DNA of 64,000 nucleotides. Source: Aaosphaeria pasadenensis. Taxonomy: Eukaryota; Ascomycota; Dothideomycetes; Pleosporales. The stretch covers positions 806,001 through 870,000 of the forward strand of contig JAKLMB010000001.1 of NCBI GenBank assembly GCA_022813625.1. The letters run 5' to 3'. This document shows positions 23,191 through 35,145 of this stretch, piece by piece; within the stretch, counting starts at the first letter, position 1; each line of letters opens with the position of its first letter. Position numbers and translations under genes: made by a program. The notes beneath the pieces are model-generated. The model had not been told where the DNA came from and ran no database searches. It saw only the letters and a program-made list of their open reading frames with translations.

Positions 23191-26100
23191 ATGTCAGCAA
23201 TAACGTCAAAGAGACAAGGCTCTCAGGTGGTCTACCAGCTGCCATTGACCGACTCCGGCGCCCCTGCGGTCCCCGGAACCTACATCTACCTCCCACCGCC
23301 AACGGAGCCTGCGTATGTTGTCAGATTCCAGATCGAGGGTACCAGCTCGATATGTCGCGAAGGGAGTTTGTGGGTGAATATTCCCGCCAAAGGCGACAAA
23401 TTCAAGCGTGACCAGTATCGCGAGTACAAGTAAGCCGAACCAAACATGCTCACCGCCCGCACTCTCTGACATCGCGACCAGGCTGAAACCCGATTTCAAC
23501 GGTACCACCGAAATTGATGTCCCTATCCATGAAGCCAATGCATACTCCTTCTACACGACCTACTCCCCCCTTCCAAAGTGGTCTTTCACCGACGTCACCC
23601 CAACAGAGCCCACGCGGACACCTACATACTACATCGATGTATGTCCAAAGCTGGAGCTTGGAGGCGAGCGGCTCCCCGTTGAAGCCGTGTCGGTGATCTC
23701 GATATTATCGAAGTTCATGGGCAGCTTTCCATCGGAATGGGAAAATCATCTGCGGGGGATCAGCCAGCGCGGCTACAACATGGTGCACTTTACGCCACTT
23801 TCAATCCGCGGCGCATCAAATTCTCCATACAGTATATACGATCAGCTTCATTTCGACAAGGAGGCGTTTCCCAACGGCGAGGAGGATGTTGCCAATATGG
23901 TGAAGAAAATGAGGGAGGAGTACAACCTCTTGGCCATGACTGATGTGGTTTGGAATCACACAGCAAACAACAGCAAGTGGCTGGAGGAACATCCGGAAGC
24001 TGGCTACAACGTAGACACGGCACCATGGCTACGGGCTGCCCTCGACCTGGATACTGCTTTACTACAGTACAGCAAAGATCTGAAGTCTCTTGGACTGCCG
24101 ACTAAGCTTGAGAGTACAGACGACCTTCTTAAGATTATGGAGGGCGTTAAGACTCGCGTTCTCGCAGGCTGCAAACTATGGGAGTACTACGTTCTTGATG
24201 TTGAACGTGACACCAAGGCCATTGTTCAGTTGTGGAAGAGTGGACAAGCTGAATTCCCCGAGGACGGCTTTAGAAAAGCTGGCATCCGAGGCTTGGAAGC
24301 AGTGAAAGATTGGACCCTGAAGCAGAAGGCAGATTTCCTTGTTGATCACGCCCTTGAAGGAGGAGATCGCTTGGGCGAGAGGTTCCGACGCCACATCGAC
24401 CCGACCACAGGTGCTAGCCTGCTTTGCGCTCTCTTCGGACGTTTCGACAGTCGTTCTGATGTTACACCGGATGAGAAGGCAGCGCATGATGCTATTCGCC
24501 GAGTCGCAGAAGAGGTCAATCTGCAATTCTACCGCGAGTACGATGGCGACATCGCAGAAATGCTCGAGCAACTCTTCAACCGCATCAAGTATGTCCGCAT
24601 TGATGACCATGGCCCCAAGCAAGGCGAGATTACCGAGGCCAGCCCACTGATCGAATCATACTTCACTCGCCTTCCCCTTAACCAGACTACCGAGAAGCAT
24701 AATCCCGAGGCCCTTGCCCTTGTCAACAATGGTTGGGTCTGGGCAGCAGATGCCATGAGGGACAACGCTGGCCCGAAGTCCCGTGCCTACCTCAGACGAG
24801 AGGTCATTGTCTGGGGAGATTGTGTGAAGCTTCGGTATGGCGACGGTCCCAAGGACAACCCATACCTATGGGAGCATATGGCAGCATACACGCGTCTCAT
24901 GGCTAAATACTTCTCCGGATTCCGTATCGACAACTGTCACTCCACGCCCATCCACCTCGCTGAGTACATGTTGGATCAGGCTCGAACAGTCAATTCCAAC
25001 ATCTTCGTCTGCGCTGAGCTGTTCTCCGGATCGGAAGAGATGGACTTCAAATTCGTGATGCGCCTTGGCCTTAGTGCGCTTATCCGTGAAGCCATGCAGG
25101 CTTGGAGTACCCAGGAGCTTAGCAGATTAGTCCATCGTCATGGCGGTGTGCCTATTGGAAGCTTCGACCCAGACGAGGTTTTGAATGCGGATTCGGAGAC
25201 AACCAACGAGATAATTCACAAGATCAAGCGTAGCCCAGTACATGCTCTCTTCATGGACTGCACACACGATAACGAAACGCCAGCACAGAAGCGTGATGCC
25301 CGTGACACACTCCCTACCGCTGCACTTGTTTCAATGTGCTCTTGTGCAACCGGAAGTGTCATGGGTTTTGACGAAGTCTACCCCGAGCTTATCGAGCTCG
25401 TGCACGAGAAGAGGCTCTACTCTTCTATCAACTCCTCTGCACCCGTCCAAGAGGGAGCTGGCGAAGGTGGCATCGGGGGTATCAAAAAGATCCTCAATCG
25501 AGTCCATGTCGAGATGGGTAAGAAGGAGTATTCTGAGACTTATATCCACCACGACCGCGAGTACATCACTGTGCACAGGGTGAACCCCGATTCCAGGAAG
25601 GGTTACTTCCTTATCGCCCACACTGCATTCCCAGGTTCTGGTGACGGTAATGGCGGATTTGGCCCCACCAACCTTCCTGGCACTAAAGCCAAGCTTATCG
25701 GTAGCTGGAATTTGGAGGTCGACAACAGCGCAGAGACGCGAGCGAAAATCATCGGAGATGAGAAGTTGCTGCGCGGTCTGCCTAGCCGCACGAAAGATCT
25801 CGAGGGTGTTGTCATTGAATCCGCCGGCGAGGACACGAACATCAAGATCCCCGACCATTTCCCACCAGGCAGTATTGCTCTGTTCGAAACTTGGGTCCCA
25901 AGTGCTGAGCATGCCGAGGGTCTCGATAAATTCGTTACCAGCGGCGCACGAGCTGCTTTCAAAGATGTCAATCTGGCCGATCTCAACTACATCCTTTACA
26001 GGTGCGACGCTGAGGAGCGAGATGCTACGGATAACCGCGATGGCTGTTATGATGTACCTGGCCACGGACCTCTAGTCTACGCCGGCCTCCAAGGTTGGTG

Positions 26101-27886
26101 GAGTGTTCTCAAAGACATTGTCAATGAGAACAACCTTGGTCATCCTCTTTGCAACCACTTGCGAGAGGGGCAATGGGCTCTCGATTACTGTGTAGGCCGT
26201 CTGGAGCGTATCTCACAGAAGGAGAGGTACAGCCGTATCCAAGGTCCCGCTAAGTGGCTGAAAGAGCGCTGTGACGCTATTCGCAAGGTTCCAAGCTACC
26301 TGCTACCCAGATATTTCGCCCTGGTGATCCAGACTGCCTATAATGCCGCAGTAGACCGCAACATCGAACTCCTCGGTGAGAACGTTCGAAATGGTCAGCC
26401 TTTCTTGCGTAGCCTTGCCCTGGTCAGTACCCAAGTGACGGGATACATGAACAGCGCATCCCTTTGGCCAACCAAGACCGTACCCAGCTGCGCTGCGGGC
26501 TTGCCGCATTTCGCGTACGATTGGGCACGCTGCTGGGGACGTGATATCTGTATCTCGGCCCGTGGACTTTACATGGGTACAGGACGCTACGACGATGCAC
26601 GAGAGCACATCCTCGCGTTCGCCAGCGTTCTCAAGCATGGTATGATTCCAAATCTGCTGAGCGGCGGAAAGCTTCCTCGCTACAATTCGCGCGACTCCGT
26701 TTGGTGGTTCCTCCAGAACATCCAAGACTACACCAAGATCGTTCCCAATGGCCTTGACATCCTCCAGGACAAGGTCCAACGTCGCTTCCTGCCGTATGAC
26801 GATACCTGGTTCTCCCACGAGGACGAGCGAGCTTACTCTCAATCTTCCACCATTGAGGACGTGATTCAGGAAGCTTTGCAGCGACATGCAACCGGTATGG
26901 ACTTCCGTGAATACAACGCCGGTCCCAACCTTGATAGTCAAATGAAATCGGAGGGTTTCGACATCAAGATCTGGACTGACTGGGAGACCGGCATCATCTT
27001 CGGAGGCAACCAGTGGAACTGTGGCACGTGGATGGACAAGATGGGCGAGAGCGAAAAGGCTGGCAGCAAAGGTGTTCCTGGCACTCCTCGTGATGGTGCC
27101 CCCGTCGAGATCACTGGCATGTTGTACAGCACTCTGAACTGGGTCGCTCAGCTCCACGAGCGTGGCACTTACAAGTACGACGGTGTCACTCTCAATGATG
27201 GAAAGGAGACGATCACTTTCAAGGCTTGGGCTGAGAAACTGAAAGCTAGCTTCGAGCATGCCTACTACGTCCCCCGAACCGTAGAAGAGGACGCAAAATA
27301 CGACGTCAACTCCAACGTTGTCAATCGCCGTGGTATCTACAAGGATGTCTACCGCTCCGGAAAGGAATACGAGGATTACCAACTCCGCCCCAATTTCCCG
27401 GTCGCCATGGCTGTTGCACCTGAGTTGTTCACCACCGAACATGCTCTTTACGCTTTGCAGCAAGCAGACCAACACCTGCTTGGTCCTCAAGGAATGAGGA
27501 CGCTCGATCCTTCCGACCTCAACTATCGTCCTTACTACATCAACAGCGAGGACTCAACAGACTTCCACACATCGAAGGGCCGTAACTACCATCAGGGTCC
27601 GGAGTGGCTTTGGCCCACGGGTTTCTTCTTGCGTGCCCTCCTGAAGTTCGACTTGAAGAGGCGCAAGACACCAGAGGAAAGGGTTGAGAGCTACCAGCAG
27701 GTCACTCGTCGCATGGCGGGATGCATGAAGGCAATCCAGGAGTCACCCTGGGCAGGCTTGACGGAACTCACCCAGAAGGACGGCGAGCTGTGCGGTGATT
27801 CTTGTCCGACGCAAGCATGGTCAGCTAGCTGCCTGATCGACTTGTTCCAGGACGCGAGAGAATATGAATTGGCGGGTAATGTCTAA
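23191..27886 (+). CDS. GDB1: Glycogen debranching enzyme (4-alpha-glucanotransferase / amylo-alpha-1,6-glucosidase)
   Basis: Exons 23191-23429 and 23482-27886 (52-nt phase-2 intron) give 1547 aa, close to yeast Gdb1 (about 1536). One chain carries both activities that remove glycogen branch points. The N-terminal half is the GH13-type transferase, with TDVVWNHTANNSKWLEEHPE, then the catalytic Asp in FSGFRIDNCHSTPIHLAEYM and the acid in FVCAELFSGSEEMDF. The C-terminal half is the GH133 glucosidase, with PHFAYDWARCWGRDICISAR, MIPNLLSGGKLPRYNSRDSV and GPEWLWPTGFFLRALLKFD. The start MSAITSKRQGSQVVYQLPLT matches the expected short N-terminus. It is intact and acts in the cytosol. Confidence 0.97.
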
Positions 27887-28313
27887 TAGTTAGGAGCACG
27901 ATTTCATTCTGCGCTTGACTTCACTGGATGATGGCTCAAGCTCGCCATGGCACGGGAATGGTGCCATGGACGTATTCTTACATAGATAGATGCCTAGATC
28001 CTAGGATTGTACACGCTGTTGATAAAATTTGAATTTCCATTATTATACAATTCAACCAACTCCTTGGAAAGTTTGCAGCGATAACTTTTTGCAGACCATT
28101 TTTCCTTGAGATGATAGGAATGTTTTGGGTGATGTCATGGCCGCCAAACACGTGGGTCGCGTCCTTAGCGCGTTCCCCATGAATTGTAAATATAGATCCC
28201 CACTCTCGCTTCGCGACTTTAACAAGCCCCACACCCTCTTCACCTTCCTAGAACCTTCCTAGTATCTTCCTAGTATCTATCTTTCCTAAAGTGAATATAT
28301 TGCATCTGCTAGT
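27887..28313. other. Intergenic region between GDB1 and the SNF2-RING gene
   Basis: This 427-bp tandem-orientation gap acts as GDB1 3' flank and helicase-gene promoter. It ends in a short repeat TTCCTAGTATC (28253-28277) just before the ATG. No coding signal is seen. Confidence 0.5.
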
Positions 28314-31283
28314 ATGCCTCCGCGTAAGAGGCACATTGAGACAATTGATCTCACCGGCGATGATGACGATGACTTCCCACGCTCCTCGCAGCCATCATCC
28401 GCCCCATACTCTTCCCAAGGTTATGCCGTCTCTCACGCGTCTTCGTCCCAACCAGGACGTCCACGTCCATCCAAGCAGGCGCGCACCGGCTATAATAACC
28501 GCACCCCCAGCTCCTCATCCCAACCCCAATCAAGCTCCCAATCCCGCCCAGGCGCCTCCCAATCGCAGCCCTACGTCTTCGAGGACGAAGAAGAAGACGA
28601 TGGCTCCCAGGAAGTTCCGGACTCGACGCAGGCACCCAGCAGCCGTGAATACGACTACGTCTTCTACGGGCCCATGCACGCGAAGATCGTAGGAATCCGC
28701 TACTACTCCGGCTACGCGACCATGGGCGAGATGGTGATTGTCCGCCGCGAGCCAGAGAACGCGTACGACAGCAACGCGATCCGCGTGCTGAACGTGCAGG
28801 GCGAGCAGATCGGACACATCCCGCGGACCATTGCGGCGAAACTCGCGCCGTACATGGACGACCGGTCGCTGAGGGTCGAGGGGATCCTCACGGGCGAGAA
28901 GGGGTTCTACGATTGTCCGGTGGATTTGTTCTTGTATGGCACGAATGAGCCGGTCGAGAGGATGAATCTCGTCCAGCGGATGAAGGATAGTAAGCTCCCC
29001 GTCAAGTCTGTCGTCGACCGCCAGCGGAGGGAGGAGAAGGAGAGGAAGGAGAGGGAGAAGCTGGCGGCGAAGGCGGCGAAGGAGGCGAAGAAGAATGGCG
29101 AGAGGGTTGTCGATGCGTTCCAGGCTTGGGGGGAGAATCCCTTGGGTGAGTTTGCGGGCGGGGGGTCGCAGAGCATGGGGCCTGGGCCGAGTATGGAGGA
29201 TATTATGGGCGGTAGTCAGAGGTTTAATCCGAGGAACGTCGAGGAGATTGTCGAGCAGTATGGTATCAAGGAGAAGGATTTGGAGGCCATGCCCAAGGCT
29301 GAACAGCCTGTTGCCCTTCTTACTGAGCTCCATCCCTTCCAGCTTCAAGGTCTTCAGTGGATGCTGGATAAGGAGAGTCCGGAGTTGCCTGCTGCTGGAA
29401 GTGGTAAGGTGGTCCAGCTTTGGCAACGCCATGCCAGACAGGCCAACGTCTTTACCAACGTTGCCACGAATTTCTCCCTGGCCAATCCTCCGCTGGCTTC
29501 TGGTGGCATTCTCGCTGATGACATGGGCCTTGGGAAGACGATCCAGGTTATCTCGCTCATAATGGCAGACCGAGCGCTCGGCCGGCGTCATTCAGATACC
29601 GCAGATTCGACTTTGATATTAGCCCCTGTCTCTGTCATGAGCAACTGGAGCACTCAGATGGCCAAGCACATCAAGGAGGAATACGCTCTACGCGTCATGT
29701 TCTACCACGGAACCAGGAAGCAAAAGATCGACCCGAAGGAAATTAAGAATTACGATGTGGTTATCAGCACCTACGACTCCATGTCTTCCGAGTACCACTC
29801 TGTGAAGAACACTGCAGTTCCACGGAAAACGGGTGTCTTCTCTGTGAAATGGCGCCGGATCGTTCTAGACGAAGGGCACAACATCCGTAACCCTAAGTCC
29901 AAGAGGGCCGTCGCTGTAACGCAGCTCATGGCTCAGTCCAAATGGGCGCTAACAGGCACTCCTATCATCAATACTCTGAAGGATTTGTTCTCCCTCGTCA
30001 AGTTCATTGGCCTCTCTGGCGGCTTGAGCCAGCTTGAGATCTTCCACGGCGCAATTATCCGGCCTGTCGCGCAGGGTGATACTCGAGCCAACAAGACACT
30101 GCAACAGCTCATGGGTGATATCTGTCTCCGCCGTAAGAAAGAGATGGCATTCATCGACCTTCGCCTCCCCGAGCTCTCCGAGTACGTCCACCATATCAAG
30201 CTCTTGCCCCACGAACAGGAGAAGTACGATGCCCTAGAGGCCCAAGCCAAGGGAACGCTCGACGTCTACCGCAAGAACCTCAACGGACGCAAGGACGCCG
30301 CAAACACGTACCGCCATCTACTCGAGGCCCTCCTCCGCATGAGGCAGCTATGCGATCACTGGAAGCTCGTCGGCGAAGAACGCCTAGCGTCAGTGATGTC
30401 GCAGCTCGAAGAAGAAGGCATCGTAGACCTGACGGACGAGAACAAAATCGCCCTCCAAAAGATGCTCCAACTCTCCATCGACTCCCAAGAAGACTGCCCT
30501 ATCTGCCTCGACTCCCTCCGCGAGCCCGTCATCACACGCTGCGCCCACGTCTTCTGCACGCCCTGCCTCGAGCGCGTCATCGAAACGCAACACAAATGCC
30601 CCATGTGCCGCGCGGAGCTCGAATCCCTCCCGTCCACGACCGTGAAACCCGCCAAAGAAACCATCGCCCCTCCCCCACCCTCCCAAGCAGACCTAACCTC
30701 CCTCTCCACCTCCACGTCCTCGAAAACTGAAGCCCTGCTCTCCATCCTCCGCGCCACCGCCCAGCAAGACCCAACCAACAAAACGATCATCTTCTCCCAG
30801 TGGACCTCCTTCCTCGACATCCTGGCCCCGCACATCACGGCCGCGGGCTTCAAGACCGCGCGAATCGATGGCTCCATGTCCGCGACCCAGCGCGACGCCG
30901 CGCTCGCGGCCCTCGACTCCGACCCCGACACAACGGTGATGCTCGCGTCCCTGGCTGTCTGCTCCGTCGGCCTCAACCTCGTCGCCGCTAACCACGTCAT
31001 CATGTCCGACTCGTGGTGGGCGCCGGCCATCGAAGACCAGGCCGTCGACCGCGTGCACCGCCTCGGCCAGAAGAGGGAGACGAAGGTGTTTAGGCTCGTC
31101 GTCGAGGGGAGTATCGAGCAGCGCGTGCTGGGGATCCAGGAGGACAAGAGGAAGTTGATGGGGTTGGCGTTTGCGGAGAAGGAGGGCGAGAGGAGGAGGA
31201 AGGGAAATAGGAGGGCGGGCGCGGGACTCGCGGATTTGCAGCGGTTGCTTGGGGAGGCGTCGCAGGCTTCTCAGGCTTCTTAG
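28314..31283 (+). CDS. HIRAN-SNF2-RING ATPase/E3 ligase, Rad5/HLTF type
   Basis: A single exon encodes 989 aa with the full Rad5/HLTF architecture. After an acidic, SUMO-interaction-like start (ETIDLTGDDDDD) comes a HIRAN domain at about 108-200 (YDYVFYGPMHAKIVGIRYYS), which binds single-stranded 3' DNA ends in HLTF. The SNF2 ATPase has Walker A in GGILADDMGLGKTIQVISLI near residue 405 and the DEAH-like LDEGHNIRN. A C3HC4 RING is inserted near 728-770 (CPICLDSLREPVITRCAHVF, then CPMC). The C-terminal helicase lobe has TIIFSQWTSFLDIL and VDRVHRLGQKRETKVFRL. Rad5-like proteins polyubiquitinate PCNA and remodel stalled forks. Whether this is the orthologue of Rad5 or a second HLTF-like paralogue is unresolved. 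Confidence 0.93.
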   Translation: MPPRKRHIETIDLTGDDDDDFPRSSQPSSAPYSSQGYAVSHASSSQPGRPRPSKQARTGYNNRTPSSSSQPQSSSQSRPGASQSQPYVFEDEEEDDGSQEVPDSTQAPSSREYDYVFYGPMHAKIVGIRYYSGYATMGEMVIVRREPENAYDSNAIRVLNVQGEQIGHIPRTIAAKLAPYMDDRSLRVEGILTGEKGFYDCPVDLFLYGTNEPVERMNLVQRMKDSKLPVKSVVDRQRREEKERKEREKLAAKAAKEAKKNGERVVDAFQAWGENPLGEFAGGGSQSMGPGPSMEDIMGGSQRFNPRNVEEIVEQYGIKEKDLEAMPKAEQPVALLTELHPFQLQGLQWMLDKESPELPAAGSGKVVQLWQRHARQANVFTNVATNFSLANPPLASGGILADDMGLGKTIQVISLIMADRALGRRHSDTADSTLILAPVSVMSNWSTQMAKHIKEEYALRVMFYHGTRKQKIDPKEIKNYDVVISTYDSMSSEYHSVKNTAVPRKTGVFSVKWRRIVLDEGHNIRNPKSKRAVAVTQLMAQSKWALTGTPIINTLKDLFSLVKFIGLSGGLSQLEIFHGAIIRPVAQGDTRANKTLQQLMGDICLRRKKEMAFIDLRLPELSEYVHHIKLLPHEQEKYDALEAQAKGTLDVYRKNLNGRKDAANTYRHLLEALLRMRQLCDHWKLVGEERLASVMSQLEEEGIVDLTDENKIALQKMLQLSIDSQEDCPICLDSLREPVITRCAHVFCTPCLERVIETQHKCPMCRAELESLPSTTVKPAKETIAPPPPSQADLTSLSTSTSSKTEALLSILRATAQQDPTNKTIIFSQWTSFLDILAPHITAAGFKTARIDGSMSATQRDAALAALDSDPDTTVMLASLAVCSVGLNLVAANHVIMSDSWWAPAIEDQAVDRVHRLGQKRETKVFRLVVEGSIEQRVLGIQEDKRKLMGLAFAEKEGERRRKGNRRAGAGLADLQRLLGEASQASQAS

Positions 31284-31802
31284 GTGTAGGGATGGTGGAT
31301 GTTGTTTGCTAGGCTTTTCTCTTTCTTTTTCTTTTCTAAAAAGGGCGTTTATATGAATAAGATGGTAGATATCAGGTATCAGAGTATAAGGTATAGGGAT
31401 AAGGACTGGAGTTATAGGCCTCAAAAGATAGGTGAACATTCAATACAAGAAATATCAGGTAATGTTAGTACTTTTGATTCCAGACGTGTTCACAGTGCAC
31501 TGTGTTGTAAGAGATAACGGGGAGCGTGTTTCAATAAAATGTTTTGATTTATTTGTGATTATTACCTCCAAGCCGCTACTTGCTGCGTTTCGTTAAGATA
31601 TATCCTGCGGAAGTTCCAAGATGGTCTTTTGTATTAGCAAGCAATCTCATCGCCTGGAGGAATCTCGAGTTCCTGTTATTGCGCCAGGTGAAAGAGGAAA
31701 TACACCAGCCCCATAACCATGCCATCCCTTAACGCCTATTATGCATGCATTTTTCGCTTTCGATTGATTGAATAGCGTGTCGCGTATATCGTTGCCGCTG
31801 CT
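31284..31802. other. Convergent intergenic region
   Basis: This 519-bp AT-rich gap lies between the 3' ends of the SNF2-RING gene (+) and RPB11 (-). It should contain both polyadenylation regions. No coding signal is seen. Confidence 0.5.
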
Positions 31803-32731
31803 TCAAGGAAAGGGATCCCGCTCGCGAGCCATGCGCTCCTGCTCACCCTCCGAAACGATGCGCTTGCCGAGCCATTCGGTGGTGAAGCTGCGGCTCACCT
31901 GCTCGAGGTCCCCGACGATGTCTCTGCAGCATGCGATGACGGCTTCCTTTGGGGTGACTGTTCCGTCCGTGGACACGCGGAGCTCGAAGCGGGCGAAGAG
32001 CGGGTGGGGGATCTTGTAGGCGCTGAAGGTCACGTAGGGGTATTTGTGGAGGCGCTGCGAGAGCAGGTTGCCGAGGGTGTGGTCTTCCTTGTTGAACGTG
32101 AAGACAGTGGTATGGGGTGCGCCTGGAGGATAAAAAGATTAGGCGCGCTGGATCTTGAACGCTGAAGGAGGGTGTACTTACGGGTCTCCTCCTTGGTCTC
32201 GACCTTCTTCTCGTCTGGATCGAGGATAAAGAGTTCGAATCTATCCACACCCTCATGGTCAGATCTGAATGTAATAGGACGATAATAGCACAAGGGATTG
32301 CTCTTAATCGCACTCGGATGCTCCTCGATGTACTGGCTGGCGGTCTTCGTATAAACCATGGCTGCGGGGTTGCAATGTTGCCGTGGGGGAATCGCTCGCT
32401 GCAATGGTTGTGGCGGGGTACGTGGAAAGTTGCGTCCGAAGCGGTACGGCGGTGCAGTCAAAACAAACACGTCCAGCGCGACGCGGCGTGATGATGGTGA
32501 AGGCGCGCGTTGCTGCGCAAAACAATGTCGTGAATGTGACTTTCACCCGTCATGGTGAACGAGCCAGGCAAACAGTGTCGCGCGTTTCTCGAGGATGATG
32601 CGAACCGAGCAGCCGGGTGTAGTTTGTGCGAAGACCGTGTACATCGAGAGCCGAGAGCGATTGTAGAGGGATTTTCGAGGTAGAAAGGAAGACGATTGGA
32701 AGTTATGGACTTACCTATCTGGTGCGTTCAT
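31803..32731 (-). CDS. RPB11: RNA polymerase II subunit RPB11
   Basis: Minus-strand exons 32731-32715 (17 nt), 32240-32182 and 32122-31803 give 131 aa. The first exon encodes only MNAPD plus two bases, and splicing yields MNAPDRFELFIL, the conserved RPB11 N-terminus. This justifies a 474-nt first intron. The core APHTTVFTFNKEDHTLGNLL and SAYKIPHPLFARFELRVSTD is the alpha-like dimerisation fold that pairs with RPB3 during polymerase assembly. A long C-terminal helix follows. An alternative start inside intron 1 (ATG 32359) is open and in frame with exon 2, which could mislead gene callers into an N-extended form. Confidence 0.92.
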
Positions 32732-33161
32732 GGCGACTTTTGAACTGGCTGGTCTTAAGGTGGTGCGTTGAAATTGCGATTATATGATAAGAATATAGAT
32801 GACACCCCCGACTCCAAGGAAATGCGTGTACAGGTGGTTGACGAAGTCGAAGATGGCGAGATCAGCAAAATGGAGGAATGGAGAAAGACAAAAGAGGTTG
32901 AAGTTACGATGTGAGGTTCCAAAGCTCCCCAGGATCCTTTGTACGCCACTCACCGCCTTCCTTATGTAGAGTAGGTAGGCACCTGCTGAGGTTCACCAGC
33001 GCTAATGACTCAGCAGTGCCTTCACCTGGATGGATCCTATTCACTTCGAGGTGCATCATTCACTTCACGCCCAATATACAAACAAGGAATGGGACTGGAC
33101 TATCTAGGCCCCTACGCATTGTGTGATTGCACTTCTGAGCAGATCCTAGCCGACAAGCAAA
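32732..33161. other. Divergent intergenic region between RPB11 and PCH2
   Basis: This 430-bp gap is the shared promoter region. No protein-like frame is seen. The frames at 32755-32949 (-) and 32911-33241 (+) are short and featureless. Confidence 0.5.
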
Positions 33162-34745
33162 ATGCCGTCACCCAATTACTATTCACTACAGGCGCAGAGC
33201 CCAGAACAGCATTCACCACACAACTTCACTCTCTACATTGAGGTCAAGCTTCATGATGATGCCAAAGATGATGGATGCATCAACATTCATCAAATCCAGG
33301 ATCAAGTCCGCAGGTGGCTTTTCCAAACCTATCGATCAGTCAGAATAGGCCAGCAGCTCAATGACACGAGTGGGTTTCTTCGCATCGCCTTCAATAACTA
33401 CCACAGCCATGCCTTTGCTTTTGATATGATTACTCACAGATCATGACTATAGATACGCTCCCCTGTCAGAATCTCATCCAGTGTTGCAAAGTTGCAGGCC
33501 ATTCCAATCTGGACAGCAGTGCCGTGAATCATACCCTGTCTGACAACAACGTCGAAGTGGCAGTCTACAGTCTTCACACAGCTGAAGATCACGTTGAAAC
33601 CCTTGATGATGATTCGGATGACGGTTGTTCAATTTCCATGCTTCCCTTACCGTACCTAGACTTTGATGGTTATTGGGAAGGCCTTGTTTTCGATGAACCG
33701 CTCCCAGAACAATTATTTCGAATCCTTACTCGCATGATGAATATCATCCGCAAGACTGATCTTAGATCATCTACAATAGCCTGGTTGAATTTGGTATTGC
33801 TGTATGGCGCCCCAGGTACCGGAAAGACTACGCTTGCAAAAGCCCTTGCCCAAAAGCTCTCAATTCGGATGGCCCACATCTACCCTAAAGCCAGGTTCCT
33901 TGAAATCAACTGCCATATACTGCTCAGTAGATGGTTCGGAGAATCAAGCAAACTTGTAGGCAAGCTATTCGAGAACATACGTTTGCATTCAGACGATCCA
34001 TCGACTCTCGTTGTGGTATCAATAGACGAGGTTGAAACACTGGCAGGGTCACGCGAGAAGGCGGCATCCGGCACTGAATGTCACGAAAATCTCAGAGTAG
34101 GTGAATGCACAAAGTTCACTACTCGCCACTAGATTACTGGTTCCAACAGGCTTACATTGCCTGCAGTCCACAAATGAATTACTCAGGGGTCTTGACAAGC
34201 TCTACAACCGTCCAAACGTAGTGATCATCTGCACGAGCAATCTTAAAGACGTGCTCGATGACGCTTTCGTGGACCGTTGCCGAATAAAGAAACATCTCGA
34301 CAGCCCGAACGTGGATTGCATCTATAACATCCTTCGCTCAGCTATCAACGAACTTATCAACCTTGGACTCGTGGTCTATGATGTCACAGAACTCAACGCA
34401 GCCACCAAGAATAGCACACACGCGGAACAAGGGATCCCAAAATTCATGCCTGTGTCTCTTTCCCCATTAAGCGCACACAACTCTCTTCGTAGGGAGGACA
34501 GGTCGTACGTCCCTGATCTGGACTGGGTCATCGGCAACCTATCACATCTCACATATGATGATCAGCCTGAAACAGCGCCAATATTGCTGCGAAGAATAGC
34601 ACAGTCTGCAATGGGTCTCTCTTCGCGGACCCTTCGGACCCTGCCCATCGCGGCTCTTGCTGAGTACACTGTCGCCGAGCCGTGTGACTTCCGGCAGCTG
34701 CTTGGGGCGCTTGAACGGAAGCTCGCTGAGGAGCGTGGGACTTGA
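33162..34745 (+). CDS. PCH2: AAA+ ATPase, Pch2/TRIP13 family
   Basis: Exons 33162-33369, 33453-34096 and 34167-34745 give 476 aa. Pch2/TRIP13 remodels HORMA-domain proteins (Hop1, Mad2) in meiotic recombination control and the spindle checkpoint. Walker A is GAPGTGKTTLAKALAQKLS at 188 onward, and Walker B is VVVSIDEVETLAGSR with D261 and E262. The sensor block VVIICTSNLKDVLDDAFVDR and the family arginines follow. Exon 1 is placed by its phase-1 match and by the alignment-like order LNDT, a divergent stretch, then DNNVEVAVYSL. The first intron (83 nt) could end at another AG (33438-33439), but that breaks the frame. The second intron removes a TAG at 34130. Confidence 0.9.
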
Positions 34746-35145
34746 TTGGGTCACAAACGACGGTTGAGGCATCACACGATGGGAATTGAGGTCAAGGCAA
34801 GCAAGATGACTATTTGTGGAATAGGCTTGACTACTTGATCTATTATAGTGACAAGATTAACACGAAAGGGACTGACTGTATAGAATAGATTTTCATTTGT
34901 TGTAATAAAATAAAACAGACAATGCCAAAGCAGCAGTCTGGGTGGGTGGCAAGGCCTGGTATCATGTATTTCCTCTCAAAGGGCAAACGCCGACCACCGA
35001 ACAAGAAAAGACTATTAGAAAGAAAACTCCTGATCAGATGCAGTATGTCATGTGCAAAGGCACCAAAAGAAAACTCCCGCTCCGATGTAAATGAATGACA
35101 GAAGGCTGAAAAGAGCCCAAAAGATTACAGCGGCACGAATCTCAA
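34746..35145. other. Convergent intergenic region
   Basis: This 400-bp gap lies between the 3' ends of PCH2 (+) and the cysteine-rich membrane protein (-). It is A-rich, with AATAAA-like sequence near 34904-34910 that could serve polyadenylation. No gene is seen. Confidence 0.5.

Noticed and set aside
26303..27490. 395-codon open frame antisense to GDB1
   Set aside because: It lies wholly opposite a highly conserved exon; such frames arise from codon bias on the sense strand, and its translation has no recognisable domain.
28530..29591. 353-codon open frame antisense to the HIRAN-SNF2-RING gene
   Set aside because: Leu/Arg/His-rich translation is the mirror of the sense codon pattern; no domain, no splice context.
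30356..31439. Antisense frames of 263 and 248 codons opposite the helicase C-terminus
   Set aside because: Both overlap the RING and helicase lobe in antisense and are compositionally biased shadows.
33370..33439. Alternative first intron of PCH2 ending at the CACAG before 33440
   Set aside because: It leaves the frame out of phase with the downstream ATPase exon; the acceptor at 33451-33452 keeps the frame.
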